Below, one piece after another: positions 1 through 13,500 of a stretch of DNA of 64,000 nt; position 1 is the stretch's first letter, and every line of letters starts with the position of its first letter. A program made the translations under genes and the position numbers. The stretch spans positions 325,834-389,833 of the forward strand of contig MNCI01014441.1 of assembly GCA_015680685.1 (NCBI GenBank), read 5' to 3'. The notes below the pieces were generated by a model that saw only the letters and a program-made list of their open reading frames with translations, did no database searches and had not been told where the DNA came from. Origin of the DNA: Gnetum montanum. Lineage: Eukaryota > Streptophyta > Gnetopsida > Gnetales > Gnetaceae.

Positions 1-1809
1 GATTCTAGTGACATAGTAGTAGGGGTAGTTTTAGGACAATACATTGATCATAAACCAAGAGTGATTTATCATGTGTCCAAAAGTCTAGACCAAGCCAAGT
101 AAATTATACAACTATAGAAAAAGAATTATTATCTGTTATATATTCTCTAGATAAATTTATACATTAGTTAATAGGATATAAAACTAGAGTACATATTGAT
201 CATTCAACCATTAAATTCTTAGCTACTAAGAAAATAGAAAATGCAAGAATAATGTGATGGTGCTTATTACTCTAAGAATTTGACCTTGATATTTTAGATA
301 AAAGAGCTAGGGAAAATGTAGTAGTAGATAATCTTTCTAAACTAGAAACAACCGATGAAAATCAAACACAAGTCTTTCATGATGAATATCCTAATGAACA
401 CCTTTTTCCCACAAGAAAGAATCCTTCAATTGCTGATATAGCCAATTATCTAGCCACTATGAAAACCCCTACCAATTGGACTAAGGAAGAAAATAAATAT
501 TTATTACACACCATATCTAGGTACATTTGGAGTAGTCCATATCTCTATCAAATATGTAAAGATAACATAGCAAGAAGATGTGTGGTTAAGAATGAACAAC
601 GACAAATTCTACAAATGTGCCATGATGATTTAGGGGATGGCCACTTTGATAGCAAATGTACTACTATCAAAATCCTTCAAAGTAGATTTTATTGACCCTC
701 AATTTCTAAATATGCACATAAGTATGTATAAGAGTGTGATAAATGTCAACGAATGGGAGCCATAACAAAAAGATATGAAATGTCCTTAAAACTAATTTTA
801 ATAACAGAACCATTTGATATGTGGGTATAGACTTTTAAGACCATTTCCACCATCTAATGGATGTCAACACATTTTGATTTATATCAACTATGACATCAAA
901 TGTGTAGAAGCAAACACCATCCCAAAAAATGATGTTAACGTAGTTATAGCATTCCTTAGAAAAAATATTTTAACATGCTTTGGAACACCATGAGAAATTA
1001 TTAATGATCAAGGAATCCATTTCATAAATAAAATAATGAAAAAATTCCTTAAGTCTTGTGGTATCCAACATAAGATAGCTACTACTTATCATCGTCAAAC
1101 AAATGGCCAAGTCAAGAATGTTAATAGAATTATCTTGAATATATTAACAAAGACTATATGTACTAAATGGAAGGATTGTTCTAAAAAATTACAAGACACA
1201 CTTCAGGCTTATATGATTATCTATAAACTAAGTTTAGGATATTCACCTTATCAATTGGTTTATGGTAAGTTATGTCTATTACTAATTTAACTAAAATATC
1301 AAACTTTGTAGTTAGCCCAACAACTCAATTTTGATGAAGACATGAACCAAGCCACTAGAATCAACTAACTTCATGAACTTGATGAAATGTGACTGCATGC
1401 TCTTGATAAACAAAAAATTGTAAAGAAACAAATGAAAAAATTAAATGATAAGAATATATTTAAAAACCACTTTTCTGTAGGTGATAAATTTCTTCTCTAC
1501 AATATGAGACCACTTAAATTTCCAAGGAAGTTAACAACTAGGTGGGAAGGCCCTTATTTAGTTGTCCAACCCCATGATAATGGGAGCATTCTCATATCAC
1601 CTATTAACGATTCCTCAACTACATTCCTAGTCAATGGACAAAGGCTGAAGTTATACTATCAACATCACATTGAGGAACTTGAAGAAGATGAACTAGTAGA
1701 AATAAGTTATCGAACTTATCCCACTACTGATGAATTACATGACAAAAATCCATTAGAAGTCTTAGCTCTTAAACATACCCCTAAAAAAGACCCTTATGTC
1801 ATAGAGTAA
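1..1809 (+). pseudogene. Athila-like Ty3/gypsy pol fragment: RNase H and integrase (element F)
   Basis: The window opens inside a decayed retrotransposon polyprotein. Bases 1-360 read as gypsy RNase H (DSSDIVVGVVLGQ; after a frame change near 100, EKELLSV and HIDHSTIKFL). From 459 the integrase zinc-binding region follows (CHDDLGDGHF near 620, CDKCQ near 745). The core comes next, with INDQGIHF near 1005 and TNGQVKNVNR near 1100. The C-terminal region from 1432 has FSVGDKFLLYN and RWEGPYLVV. This order and wording is that of Athila-type Ty3/gypsy pol. The residue aligned with the third catalytic acid (normally E) is K. Stops near 100, 693, 828 and 1288 break the frame, so no enzyme can be made. 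RT lies left of the window. The family call is from motif memory. Confidence 0.85.
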
Positions 1810-3270
1810 ACTAATAAAGAAGAATTTATAGTCTACAACTTTTACCTTGAAAAATGTAAAGGGAAATAGTATATTCTATTGTTAGTTGGGACTATAAAGA
1901 ATTCGGTAGCATTATGTCTAGAATTCAAGGGAAAAGGACAACTCCTCCTACCTTGAAATAGGTAGGTTTAAACCAAAAATTCAACTAAGGATGAGTCTTA
2001 GACTAATAAGTATCTTACACATAATAAACTTCATTTTTTTTCAACAATATTATTTAAGTATAATGTTCATAAGTCATGGTGGCTAAATAGCTTAGTTTAG
2101 GGTAATGCTTATTAGTATTTGGTTTCTACTAAATACCTACTTGGATGAGTCACTAAGGTGAAAAGGGTGTGTTATATTGGACCTAATTTCTCTAGTGGTA
2201 AAGGCATCTATCGATATCAAGTAAGATCAATGACATGTGAGAAACCCTTACAAAATGAATTCAACTCCCACAAGAACCTCATGATTGAAGCCAGTCAGAT
2301 ATTAAATTTCTTGCAAAAAAGAGAAAGCAAAGAGAATAAAGCAAGAAAAGAAAAACAAAAGAAGAAGAAAAAATGGACTCACAAGAACCTTTAATCATGA
2401 GCTAAGCCACACTTCCACAAGAACCTTACAGTTGGGGCAATGCTTCAAGCTCACAATTTCAAGAATCCCATAAGAACCCCCTTCTGTAAGCAGAGTCTTT
2501 AATGGTTTGGCAGATATTACCAATTAAATAATGATGCCACTACCTTATAACTAGGGTATAATGCTAGTAGCAAAGGTGTGACTCCTCCATAGTTGGTATT
2601 TTAATGGGCACTTTTACTTCTACTCATTCCTTTTACTCCATTATTTAGTTACTTGGCTTTTGTTTCTTTGTGCTTTTTAGACTATTGTATTACTTTGCTT
2701 CTTTGTAGACTATTATTTTCTTTTCACTTGTACTTTTATATCATTTTTAACTTTTGTTATTCCTCTTTTTCATTTTTGTTGAGTTATCTTTTTATTTTTC
2801 TTTCATATGATCATCTCTTCTAACTAGTGATATTTTTGTGCATGGGTTTTCTTTATGTTTCCCAACATGCCTTCCATAGGCATCAATGGTTGACATCCCT
2901 ACTATGGTGGCCAATTATGGATACTAAGAATTGTTCACCCATTGCCTTTAGTTCCCTCTTAGTCATCTAGATATATAAAACCCAAATCAATTATTACTTT
3001 TGATATATCTTTGACCATATTTCCTTTTAATAATTTATATTTTCTAATTAACCTAGGTATGTTACATACCTTAGTTTAATTAATGGGGAGAAGATAACTA
3101 ATTAATAAAGGATATGATACTAGGGTATAACCAACTTGGAAGCTGAGCCAAGATCAAGTTAGAAAATGAATTAGATGTATGAAATGGATCTTGGATCCTT
3201 AAATCATGGGAAAGGTTTAGACCTTGAGTTTATAAGACATTCTTACACTTAATGAAGCAAACCTTATGAG
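1810..3270. other. Non-coding tail of element F; no gene seen
   Basis: AT-rich sequence after the integrase of element F. A 78-codon ORF at 2158-2394 ends in a lysine-rich run and matches nothing I know. I could not find a polypurine tract or a matching LTR pair, so the right end of element F is not placed. An imperfect inverted repeat lies at 3046-3083 with arms around CCTAGGTATG and CATACCTTAG. Confidence 0.5.
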
Positions 3271-3275
3271 GTGAT

Positions 3276-5639
3276 TGAAACACCATCAATTTTGGGACTC
3301 ATGCTTCAGCACTGTCCCAACATTTGGGCAAGGATCTCTGCAAACACGATGTCACACTAGACCATGTAGATAACGTGGCATCCTGGAAGTCCTAATGCCT
3401 GCGAAGCCACTTCCAAGCTAGCCTGCCACCCTCTGCAGCACAGTCAATGCAACACCCAGCCACAAGGCCAATTTGCACAAAAGAGGCATCAGGGGTGGAC
3501 CGTACAATCTGGCAAATTTTTGTATCTCTCCGGTTGATGGGCTTGCTACACTCTCTAGCTTTCCTAGCTTGACACATGACCTAGTTGATGTTCTACCTAG
3601 GAACCATGCTAAGAGTTGTCAAAGGTGTTTATGATGGACTAAACAGTTTGGCAAGTTTTCTAACTATGGAACCTGCTATGCTACACAACGTAGCAGGCCA
3701 TGTGGTGATTGATCAGGAACCAAAGATGCAATTGACAATGATTCAGCCCTCCAAGATACTTGCCTTGCATCATCCTTGAAACATGAGCAACATGATATAG
3801 AATAATGTGGCAAATTTTGTCAAAAATCATCTCCATTTGAGTGCTACGTTGTGTAACATAGTGTAGCACAATGTAGCATGGTTCTGGTATGAGGATACTT
3901 CCACTCAGATTACTTTGATGAAGTAAACACAATCGCTCATACTTTAACCATCAAAAATGCTTGTTTTTCTGCCACCCCAAGACATGACTGACATCACACG
4001 ATAAAATGTTTGCAAAGTGTATCAAAATGCAAGCTAAACTGGGTGCTACGCTACACAGCGTAGCACAGCATAGCAGGGTCAAAATGTCTGAAGGTCCTTT
4101 GTCAAGTTGCCCTAGTTTAGGGTTTGCACTTGGCCATGCTTCAACCTCCAAGACTACCTATCCCACTTCATCCTCGGGTCCCAAGCAAAGAATCTTAACA
4201 AAGCATTGTAGACTAGACAAGAATTCATGTGACACTAGCTGCTACGCTACACAGTGTAGCACAGCGTAACAAGGACACAAAGCCCAAAAGTGTCCCAAGG
4301 ATGAGCTTCGCAGGTCCCAGGATCTTTCAACATGGAAAGTAGGGTTGCCGATTGCTAAAGTTGCTTGCCTAGCTGGGCCTCAAAGGGATATTTTCAGTTT
4401 TCATATGAGATTTGTTTCAAGACTGGCAACTATGCTACACAGTGTAGCACAGCATAGCGTGTGGGTGTTTATGCTATGCTAATACGTTGGGTAGCGTAGG
4501 TAGCGTAACACTCATGTGGGAGTCCCAGGACATCTCCAATAGCTCAAAAACTCATTGGAAAAGTTCATGTCTACTCTAGCATTTCTTCAATAGACAAGAT
4601 CAATAGTTTTCTTTGTTTTACACCCCCCTGTTAATTCCCAAAGTTGTCCCTATGCTTGACCCTACTCACAAGAGTAGGGAAGACATAGTTCTAGAGTGTA
4701 GACTCCACTTTGCATTTGACATTGGCATTTTCTGTAAAAACATGGTAGTTCCCTAGATTCTAGCACATGCAATTCGAAATGGTATGATCACAACTTAGCA
4801 GGTTTCACGTCCAACCTTGTTACACTGCAGCGTAGCACACCAGCATTTTGCTACAGCGTAGCACTACATACCAGTATGGTACATTCACAATTTAGGCCAT
4901 GTGGGACCTAGGATACGTGGCATCAAAACCACATTTCTCTCCCACCCTTGGTTCTATAAATACCCTAGTAAAAAATGTTCAAATGGTTGGCTTCAAAGGT
5001 TGGCTTTTGGACTTGGCTTTCTTGTGATTGGAGATTAGCATTTTGGCATTTGGCTTTCTGGTGACTGGCTTTGGCAAAGAGGTTAACAAGTAGAAGTTAA
5101 TGAACAGCAAACCTCAGCAACAGCACTTCCCAGATCTCTCATAGTCCAGCAAGCACTGGCTCACCATCTTTGGCTAGCATGCCATTAGCAATGGTTCAGG
5201 GGTCATGACCATACCATTTCATTATGATTTGTGCCTATTCAACACTGCACACTAGTTTTACACCTTCTTTAGCCAAACAAAGATCAAATCCCTTGATTTT
5301 GGAGTAGTGCATTCTTGTATTCAAGCTCATTTCATTCTGCTATTACATACATTTAGCATCATTATATATCAATTTACATTTATTACTTAGTCACATTCTA
5401 TTATGCTTTTACTGTTCTGTATGTTATGCTCCCTTCACCTAAATCTCTCAGCATGACATATTAAAACAACATTCATGAAAGGTTATTGTACACTGACTAA
5501 GTCCCTATCTAATCGACCAGAGTATTCAGGGCACATCATTTCCATTTTTCTTCAGCACAGCCCTCGCATGGATCTAGGGTTAGGCTATATGCCTAGTAAC
5601 CTCTCAGTGTTCCAACTACCGACATTTTCGGCTGCTATA
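3276..5639 (+). repeat. 5' LTR of element A
   Basis: 2,364 bases, matched along its length by 15263-17627. It starts TGAAACACC. The last bases are TATA where the 3' copy has TACA, so the terminal CA has decayed. The LTR is crowded with a palindromic word; the clearest copy is at 4043-4066, GTGCTACGCT, a four-base loop, AGCGTAGCAC. A TATA box lies at 4955-4962. Confidence 0.93.
4955..4962 (+). promoter_or_regulatory. TATA box of the element A 5' LTR
   Basis: TATAAATA inside GGTTCTATAAATACC, conserved in the 3' LTR at 16944-16951 and, in reverse, in the element C LTR at 50472-50479. It is the likely U3 promoter; the R region would begin roughly 30 bases downstream. Confidence 0.75.
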
Positions 5640-5644
5640 GTTTT

Positions 5645-5662
5645 TGGCACTAGAAGGAGGGC
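5645..5662 (+). other. Primer-binding site of element A
   Basis: TGGCACTAGAAGGAGGGC follows the 5' LTR after a five-base spacer. Element B has the same site with TGGCGC. The tRNA used is not assigned here. Confidence 0.85.
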
Positions 5663-6471
5663 CTTCTCTGTGCCCCTTCTCTGCATCATGGGTAATCCTG
5701 CATGCTATCTATACCTCGTCACCTACTAGCATATACATGACACTCTTGTGGTTTTCTACACATTGGGTGGGACCCTATAGGATGAAAGCCTCCAACTATC
5801 TACTATACCATGTTGCTTGTCAACTACGCCACACTACCTGCGTCTTGTGTGCATAGCGACCCAATTAGTGTGATACGCTAACCGCTTACTTAGCCAACAT
5901 TGTTATGCTACCTACAAATTGGATAGCACAATAACTCAACCAACGTAGCAGTTCTTTGACTGTCTACCCCATTATGCTATCCATCTATTACGTTATGCTG
6001 CCTACATCCCATGCAGCGTAGCGACCCTATCAGTGTAGCAGTTCTTACTGCGTTACACTATCCACTATGTTACACTACCCATTGTGTTACACTACCTGCA
6101 TCTTGTGCAACGTAGCAACCTTGTCAATGTAGTAGTCCTACTCAACATAGAAGATGTAACAGTGAAGGAAACCAATTTCCAACACTTACAAGTGTACCCA
6201 ATCTCAGCCTACCTCTCTTACGCTTTTCATCTACAACCACTTAGCATAAAAATGTGTTGTTTGCAACTGTTTCCTACTCATATCTTTCCTATTTATACCT
6301 TTTTCATAACAAAAAATGAATCTCATTACCACTGCAATTCCCACCTCAGGCCTAGAAGTACCCTACTCTGTCTAAAATGTGGCAAGTCCTAAGTGATCAC
6401 CTAGCCTAGTGCTGATGCAGAGGTAGTCCTTGAAACTACGATAGTAATCGCTTAAATGTCTACCTCAAGAT
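5663..6471 (+). repeat. Leader of element A, rich in the TACGCT/TAGC word
   Basis: About 800 non-coding bases between primer site and gag. From about 5850 to 6130 the sequence repeats degenerate versions of GTTACGCTACC and GCAGCGTAGC. Many copies carry TG or CA in place of CG, consistent with deamination of a methylated site. No ORF here resembles a known protein. Confidence 0.7.
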
Positions 6472-9404
6472 GAAGAGCGATACAACTTTTTATGCGTAAA
6501 AATGCAAGCCAATATACCATTGGACCATCATGAATTCGAAGAGAAATGTAACTTTGAGTTCATCTATCAGAATGGGAGGGAGTTCATCCCTACTGTCAAT
6601 ACCACTATCCCGTTGACTAAGATGTATCAATGGATGCTCAACCAACTTGTCCAAGTGAGTAGGGCAAGAGAGCAAGATGTAGCATCCCACTATGCAGAAG
6701 CCTTCCAGGATGGGCAAGACGAGTTGGACTCCCACTCTAAAGGTGGTGGCCCAATCTACACCATGGCTATCTCTTCCACCTCTATCCTTCAAGTTCACCA
6801 ACACCTATCTTCTACCCCCTTTGCTACTGCCACGATGCTATCACAACCTAGACCCCATTTGGTGACGTCAAGTCATCAAATGTCATTAGCATATCAACAT
6901 GTAGGCCCCTCAACATCGTTTCCCAATCACCATCCCTCCTCATCTATCCAAGCCCCGCACCTAACCCCTATAGCGCCCACACTGTTGTACGTGCACATAG
7001 TGCCTACATCACAATCACATTTAGGTCTTGTTTCTATCCCCTCCTCTATACCTATTCCATCATCAGTAGCAGGTCCAACCTTAACCACATGGTGGACAAC
7101 AACAACTCCTTTCCCTACAACCCAATCATCTCATATGTAGTAGTACATACACCTACAAATGTATCAAGTCCTACACATAGCACAATCAAACACTGGATTG
7201 TGGGCTGCCTTAGCCTCTTAGCAGATGAATACTCCCATGGTGCAACTAGCAGTAGCCACTTCATTGGCACCACCTACTAGAATGTGGGCTACTCATATGA
7301 CTTCACTGGAGGGAGTTTTTTCAACAGTACCCTCGGTGGGATTAGCAGCTGCACCAACAACGCCACTAGTGATAGCTGCTCCCATGGCGTCTCAAGCATC
7401 CACGACATCCTTAGTTCTAGACCAAGCTTTCCAACTCATCCAGACCCTCACTGAAGAGATTCAACGACTCAAAGCTACTGATTCTAAAACTGTTCAGGTC
7501 ATGAACTTTTACCATGATGATCCTATTAGCCTAGTTGTGCCTGTGCTTACATTGCCCCCTAGGATACAACTCCTCCAATTTACAAAATACAACAAGGAGG
7601 GTGACCCAAATGCACACTTAGTAACATTCAGGTCTAAATCCTTGCTATTGCAACCATGGCCTCACACCATCATTCGTGTCTTTGGCATGTCTCTGACAAG
7701 GAAAGACTTATATTGGTATAGTGCACTCCCGCGCGCTTCTATCTCCACCTTGGAGGAGTTGCTAAGTCAATTTGTAACCCACTTTAAGTACAACTTCAAA
7801 CCAGAGGTCACCCTAGACTAGCTCATGAACGTCAAGCAAGAACCGTTAGAATTTGTGCAGAAATTCATACAATGATAGAGTGCGACTTTAAACAAAATAC
7901 ACGAACTAATTGCTAAGGCCCATTTTCTGGCCATTTTCAAGGGTGTAGTAAATGACTTTGTCAAGTCTAAACTGTACTCCTTGGCTCCACGGTCCCTTAG
8001 CCAAGCATTTGCTCAAACTAAGAGCATTTAGGATGCAGCAGAGGTTAGTAGGGATCCAATCTATATGACCTACAAAAAAGCACACATGAAGAAGGAGAAT
8101 GGTAAGGCCGTGACAACCACAGTGGCCACTGTAGCCCAAGAAACCAACAAGGGTAAACAAAAGGACAACGCACCTAAAACTCAGGCCACAACTAATGCCA
8201 CACCTAGCTCCAGCAACACAAGTTAGTCCCCGGCCTCAACACCTATGCCACAAACTCAACCAAGGCCAAACTTTGAGCACAAGGATCATTCAAAGTATAC
8301 CCCACTGCCAATTAAGCCCTTAGAGCTTTTGAAGAAATTGTTGGGAGCTAGGTGTATTCAACATAAATGAATGTCAAAGGAGGCCCTCAAACATCACCAA
8401 AGGTACTGTGAAATCCTTTGAAATCCCTCCTTGGCCATGCCTAATGAACCACCAATGCCTAGGAATTTTAGGTTAGAACATTTCTATGACTATCATCAAC
8501 TATATGGGCATGATACAGATTATTTCTTAGCATTAAAAGATGACATTCAACAAATTATTGATCAAGGCAAGTTGGTCCTAGATGAGAGCAGTCCCATTCG
8601 ACCTAAAAACCAGTCGATGGGCATTTACAAAGATCCTTTGAATGCTAACAATACAGCTTACATCATCAATGTCATCGGCATTGATGATAACACTGAGTCA
8701 CAATAAGAACCATTTGTGGTTTGTGTACCTCCTCACAATGTTGAATCAACAACTAGTATGTCACAAACCCTCTTTGTCATTAGAGCCCCTCGCCAGACAT
8801 CTCCTGCACCTTTTGTGTTGAAAACTACACCGTCTCCCACTACAACAACACAGCCACCATTTGTCATCAAGATGCCAAGGCATGCAAGTTCCCCCTCTAC
8901 CCAAAATCGAGTTACAAGAGCTCCACCCTAGCCTCCCCATCCAAAGAAGCATGAAGAGCATCTAGTAGACAAGCTAGCTAGGGAACGTACTACACTAGGT
9001 CCCCCTAAGTTTACCCCCTTGTCCATAGTCCCTATGGCCTCTTCATCATTAGCTATCGATAGCAACACATAAACGCAACCATCACCTTTTAGTTCAAGAA
9101 AGCTTAGTGTTCAACCTAAAACCACTCCCCCTCAAGAAATTTTCCTCCTGGGGCATATAGAGGAAGAGAAAGCTAGCAAACAACAAGACAACGAGCAAGA
9201 TTTCATGAATGCCCTTTCACAAGTTATACAGGCCTTAAAGTAGAAAAATACAAGACCAAGCTTATATGACTTAATAATGACCTCCACAACGCATTGTGAG
9301 GCAATGGTTCACATGTTGATGTCTATTCCTATTAGCGAAAACATGTCGCCTAAAGAGAAAGCCATTTAGGCTATCATGCTCCCCCCGTAGCTAAAGAACC
9401 ATGG
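6472..9404 (+). pseudogene. gag of element A (decayed)
   Basis: One reading frame runs through almost the whole region. The N-terminal part (6472-6800; RYNFLCVKMQAN, GREFIPTV) matches the start of element B gag. A proline/threonine-rich linker follows. The capsid-like gag domain is at 7498-7990 (NFYHDDPISLVV, GDPNAHLVTFR, FVTHFKYNFKPE). A YDYHQLYGHDTDYF stretch near 8470 sits where Tat elements carry a CCHC-like knuckle, here without cysteines. Short repeats near 8707-8880 (PFVVCVP, PFVIKMP) end the protein. Stops at 7138, 7819 and 8704 are mostly C-to-T changes rather than frameshifts. Gag would form the virus-like particle. The protease frame begins near 9405 after a shift. Confidence 0.85.
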
Positions 9405-10085
9405 CCAACCTACCTAACATTTCATGACAAATCTATCAAGGAGAACCCTGAAAAGGATCAAGTGACAATCGCTCCTATATTCATCACCATTTAGGTTGGC
9501 CAATACAAGATTCGCAGGGTACACATTGATGATAGAGCTACCACCAATGTAATCCCATTTCCTATCATTAACAAGTTGTGCCTAGTAGATCAAATCAAGC
9601 CCACAGCAACTTCATGCCTTAAGTCCTTCAATGGGGCATGTGTGGTGGTCAAGGGGACTGTGCACATTAACTTCATGGCAGGGGACCGATTCCCCACGAG
9701 CATAATATTTATCGTAGTGGAGGAGATGCCAAGATTTAACAAGATCATAGGAAGATCATGGTTAGCCCAACTAAGGGCTGTCTCCTCACCTATACATCAG
9801 GAAATCCACTTACCCTACGCAGGTGGGGAAGTGATGATTTATGGTGACAAAGTAGCTCCCCGAGCCATAAACAACATAGAAGTGGAGCAAGGTTCAAAGA
9901 TAGAAATCTCTGAAAATCAAGCACCCATTCAAATTGAAATGCCATGTTTGAAAAATGAACAAGCCAAAACCATCAACTCAAACAAAGAAACCACATGGAC
10001 CCAGTTGCCCTTACAAATGGTAGATGATAACATAGATGAATACCACTGTAAAGCGTCCCAGCCATATGCTTCACCTAACCCATGA
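9405..10085 (+). pseudogene. Retroviral-type aspartic protease of element A (decayed)
   Basis: The frame reads TYLTFHDKS, then GQYKIRRVHIDD with the active-site triplet changed to DDR (element C has DDG), then NVIPFPI and EMPRFNKIIGRSWLAQ, the second conserved strand of retropepsins. It ends with a stop after ASPNP at 10083. A stop at 9492 and the loss of the active-site glycine make it dead. The normal role is cleavage of the Gag-Pol precursor. Element C shares the ASPNP/ASLNP stop, so that stop predates both insertions. A CAG/GTTAGG step right after it could be an old splice donor, but I cannot show this. Confidence 0.8.
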
Positions 10086-10220
10086 CAGGTTAGGAAAAAA
10101 TTGCATAATTAAGACTTGTCTCCACATCACTTCAATAAATTGTTATATTTCTAATGACATAATTTAAATTTCATATTAAGCTTACTGTTTGTATTGCCCT
10201 TGTTGCCAGTACCTTACACA

Positions 10221-10403
10221 TGGCCCGAAATGGCCTAAAACTAGCGACAGTCCAAAATGGCCTTAAACTATTACAGCAACCTAGAATGACCTTAAACTAT
10301 TTCCATGGCCCACTAAGGCCTAAAACTAGCAACCGACCCTTGCAAGTTACATTATAATGGCCCGAAATGGCCTTAAACTAGAATAAGGGGCCTACAAGTG
10401 GCC
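10221..10403 (+). repeat. Hairpin array 1 of element A (after protease)
   Basis: About six degenerate units. The best read GGCC, six-base loop (CGAAAT or CACTAA), GGCC, then TTAAACTA or TAAAACTA. Each can fold into a small hairpin. The same unit type sits after protease in B (24421-24707) and C (62184-62390). In A it separates the end of protease from the end of the convergent antisense gene. Confidence 0.8.
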
Positions 10404-10542
10404 CAAGCACATCAATAAAACATTAATCAAAAGAAACCCAATAATTGTTTCACTCTTTACTTTTCATTAAATTTGAAGTCCATACAATAAGGCTTACAAA
10501 AAATAAAATGCAAAAACAAAAATAAAATCTTTTGCTGCCATG

Positions 10543-13500
10543 CTACAAGTCTCCACCAGCATCTTCATCTCTTGTTCCATTAGGTCCCACACCTCCATTT
10601 GGACCCTGCATGAAAAAATAAAACAAAATAATGAATTGAATTACAACAAAGCTCTCATGAAATAAACTATGATACAATAAAGAATGGCTAACCTGAGACA
10701 GGCCGCATCCACCTCGAAGGGTATCTTTTCCATGCGAGCCGCTACACACCATAGAATCTCCTCCTCGGTTAGGTTGGTCCAATCTTCCTCTCCTAGATCA
10801 ATGCTTACGAAAAATTTTTCCTTCTCCACAGTCATCCATTTGGGTGGCCCTGGAGAAAAGGTGGCAATAGTGATCTCCCTAGAAGGCAAGGTCATTTCTC
10901 TTTTAAGAGACTCACTAACTACTACCTATTGCATGAACTTTTCATAGGCCTTAGCAGCACCAATCACATTGAGAAATAACTTATGGGTATGCAACTCAAC
11001 GTAGGCATCCCCATATTTCCAACGATAGGTAGCACATTCCATTTTGTACATGTGCTTATGGTTCTTCTATGCTTGTCCCGATTCATATACTTTGGAACTA
11101 TAGTCCTTCCAATCTTGGTTTTTCTGGGCCAATAAGTCCATCTGCAAACGTTGCTTAATAATCTCATGAGTGGCCTCATTCTTACCCCATACAGCTAACC
11201 AATATCTTGTGTAATCAATCACAGCCATGTGCCAAGTGCTATTGGGAGTGTCGTGGGTCAATAAAAATTCATTTCAAGACCATAGATCCTCCAACTCAAC
11301 TGCTTGGCTAGCTTTCTCCTTCTCCAACTTCTGGACCTACTTCTAGCGGTCCTCGTTGACATGCCTACATTCCCACAACAACCATGCCTAGTAGAGCGCA
11401 CATTTTCTTGTTTCCTCGTATACATCATAAGGTACCTCGGTCACCTCTGGTGGGAGTACAAGCACCGTGTCAACCTCGACCGCCTGTTTGGGGTCCCATT
11501 TAAGACGAGAAGCTGTCAATCACACATAAGAAAATGTTAGTCATGGAATGATGGCAATAATGCAATAACTTAAAGAGCCCAACATTATAATTTGAACACA
11601 CCTATTTCAAGATTAATCTTCCTTAGGCAGTCGATCATGTCGTCAACCACCTTCAGTCCATGGTTGGAGGCGGATCAAAGAAGAAAATTAGGGACCTTAA
11701 CAATAGTTTCCGCTGCACAACAAGGGATGTTAGTTTAGCAAAGAAGAGGAAAGCTAAACTGAAAAATAACATAAACAACAGTGCAAAGCTCCTACCCAAA
11801 AAACCCTCAAGGATGATAGTAGGGGGATCATCCATCAACACATTTTCAAGCAAACGATCAAACTCACCCACATCAAAATGTAGCCCTTCCCCTTCTAGCT
11901 GACTCAACAGTGTGGCAACATCTTCAATCATCATATGCCCCTTAGGTGCTAGGGCACACTCCAAAAAAGGATCATCGATAGTAGGGGCCTCTTCTTCTTC
12001 TACAATGGGGGCCCCTGCCTCAGGGGCCAAAACTTCTTCCTCTTCTTCTTCTATCAAATACGTCTAAGGTAAGCAGGATAAATTAACACAAACTGGGAGG
12101 GCTAACTAATGAGATAATTAAATACACTTACCAACTATAGGCTGCATTTTGCAAATCTTGATTTGCAGCTTTCTATCTCTTTCTTCATTAGTGCAAAAAA
12201 TTTCTTCCACAGGATGAGACTTTTTGCATTGCAACCTAGTTTTCACCATTTTTGCAATGAGATGCACCCCCCTTAGCATGTTGCCCATGTTAGTGGGAGG
12301 TGCCTCTCCAACACTATTTGGTGCATAAAAGAAATGTCCCACCCGATCCTTTGTCATTATCGAAAGAGATTTCCCAATAGTTTCTTGGGGGTCTTGGGAT
12401 CGAGTGGTGTGGAACACTTGGCAAATCCATGGTTTGGATATCTAGGTGTGATCCTGCTGCACCTAGACGCCATTCTCTTAGACCACCAAGAATTTCAAAA
12501 ACCATCATAAGAAGTCTATGAAGAAGGTGAAGTGTACATTGAAACGTGCATCAAGCTTTTCATGAGGCTTAACCATTTTAGCTCACAAGCCTTTAGAAAG
12601 GTACTTGGCCCAATTATAGTGAGCCCCTTCTTCCATGACATCCCTCATGACCCAAGCTTGCTCTACTCCAAGGATTTTCCCTTGAAAGAATAGCTTGGGG
12701 AAGGCAGAAGCCCAAAATACAGGGTAAACCTTTTGGGCCACCCCTAGCCTGACCTTATGCATATAAATTCCCTTTCAATCCTTGCTTGTCCCTAGCCATT
12801 CTTCTATATCCCCCTGATGGTTTACATCCTTGCTAGTCTTTTTCCCTACAGGTAGACCATCAGAGGAAACACCCAAAAGATCAACAAAAAGACTATCGTT
12901 AATCTCAAACACCACCCACACATTGTGAACCCATGTGTGGAAGCAATTAACCTTTTCGAAAAAAGAATCAACTAGGGAGAGAATTTCTGCCACTGGGATG
13001 CTTGGATTTATAGCTAAAAATAAATTCATGAGCCCAGCCTCCTAAACATTATGAACAAGGATGGCTAGGGCCCCATTGCATAGCCAACATTGCATCTTGT
13101 CCACTTCCCCATATTTGAAGAAGAGGTTAGTTTCATCACATCTGGAGGTGATTACTGTAAACTCTTGGGATTCACTTGCTACTACAATAATCAACAAAAA
13201 AATTAACAAAAAACAAGACAAATCAATCACTTGAACACATAAAAACAAATGCATAATCTAACACACCGAGTGTGAATGGCATAGGAAACGGTTGGATCTC
13301 CACTAGAATGTCTTCTATGGTAAGTGCTCAGCGAGCTACCCATTCACTATCCAACCATCCAAGTTCTTCACATTTCACATAGAACTTGGCATACTTGGTT
13401 AGATAGGTTCTAAAATTAGCCCCAAGTTGTTCTATGATGGTGACATGTATGTTCCCAATAGAAGAGAACTCTTGTAAAGCCATTTGGGCCAANAGTGTGA

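Noticed and set aside
6490-6804. Minus-strand ORF over the start of element A gag
   Set aside because: Shadow of the gag frame, which is supported by similarity to element B.
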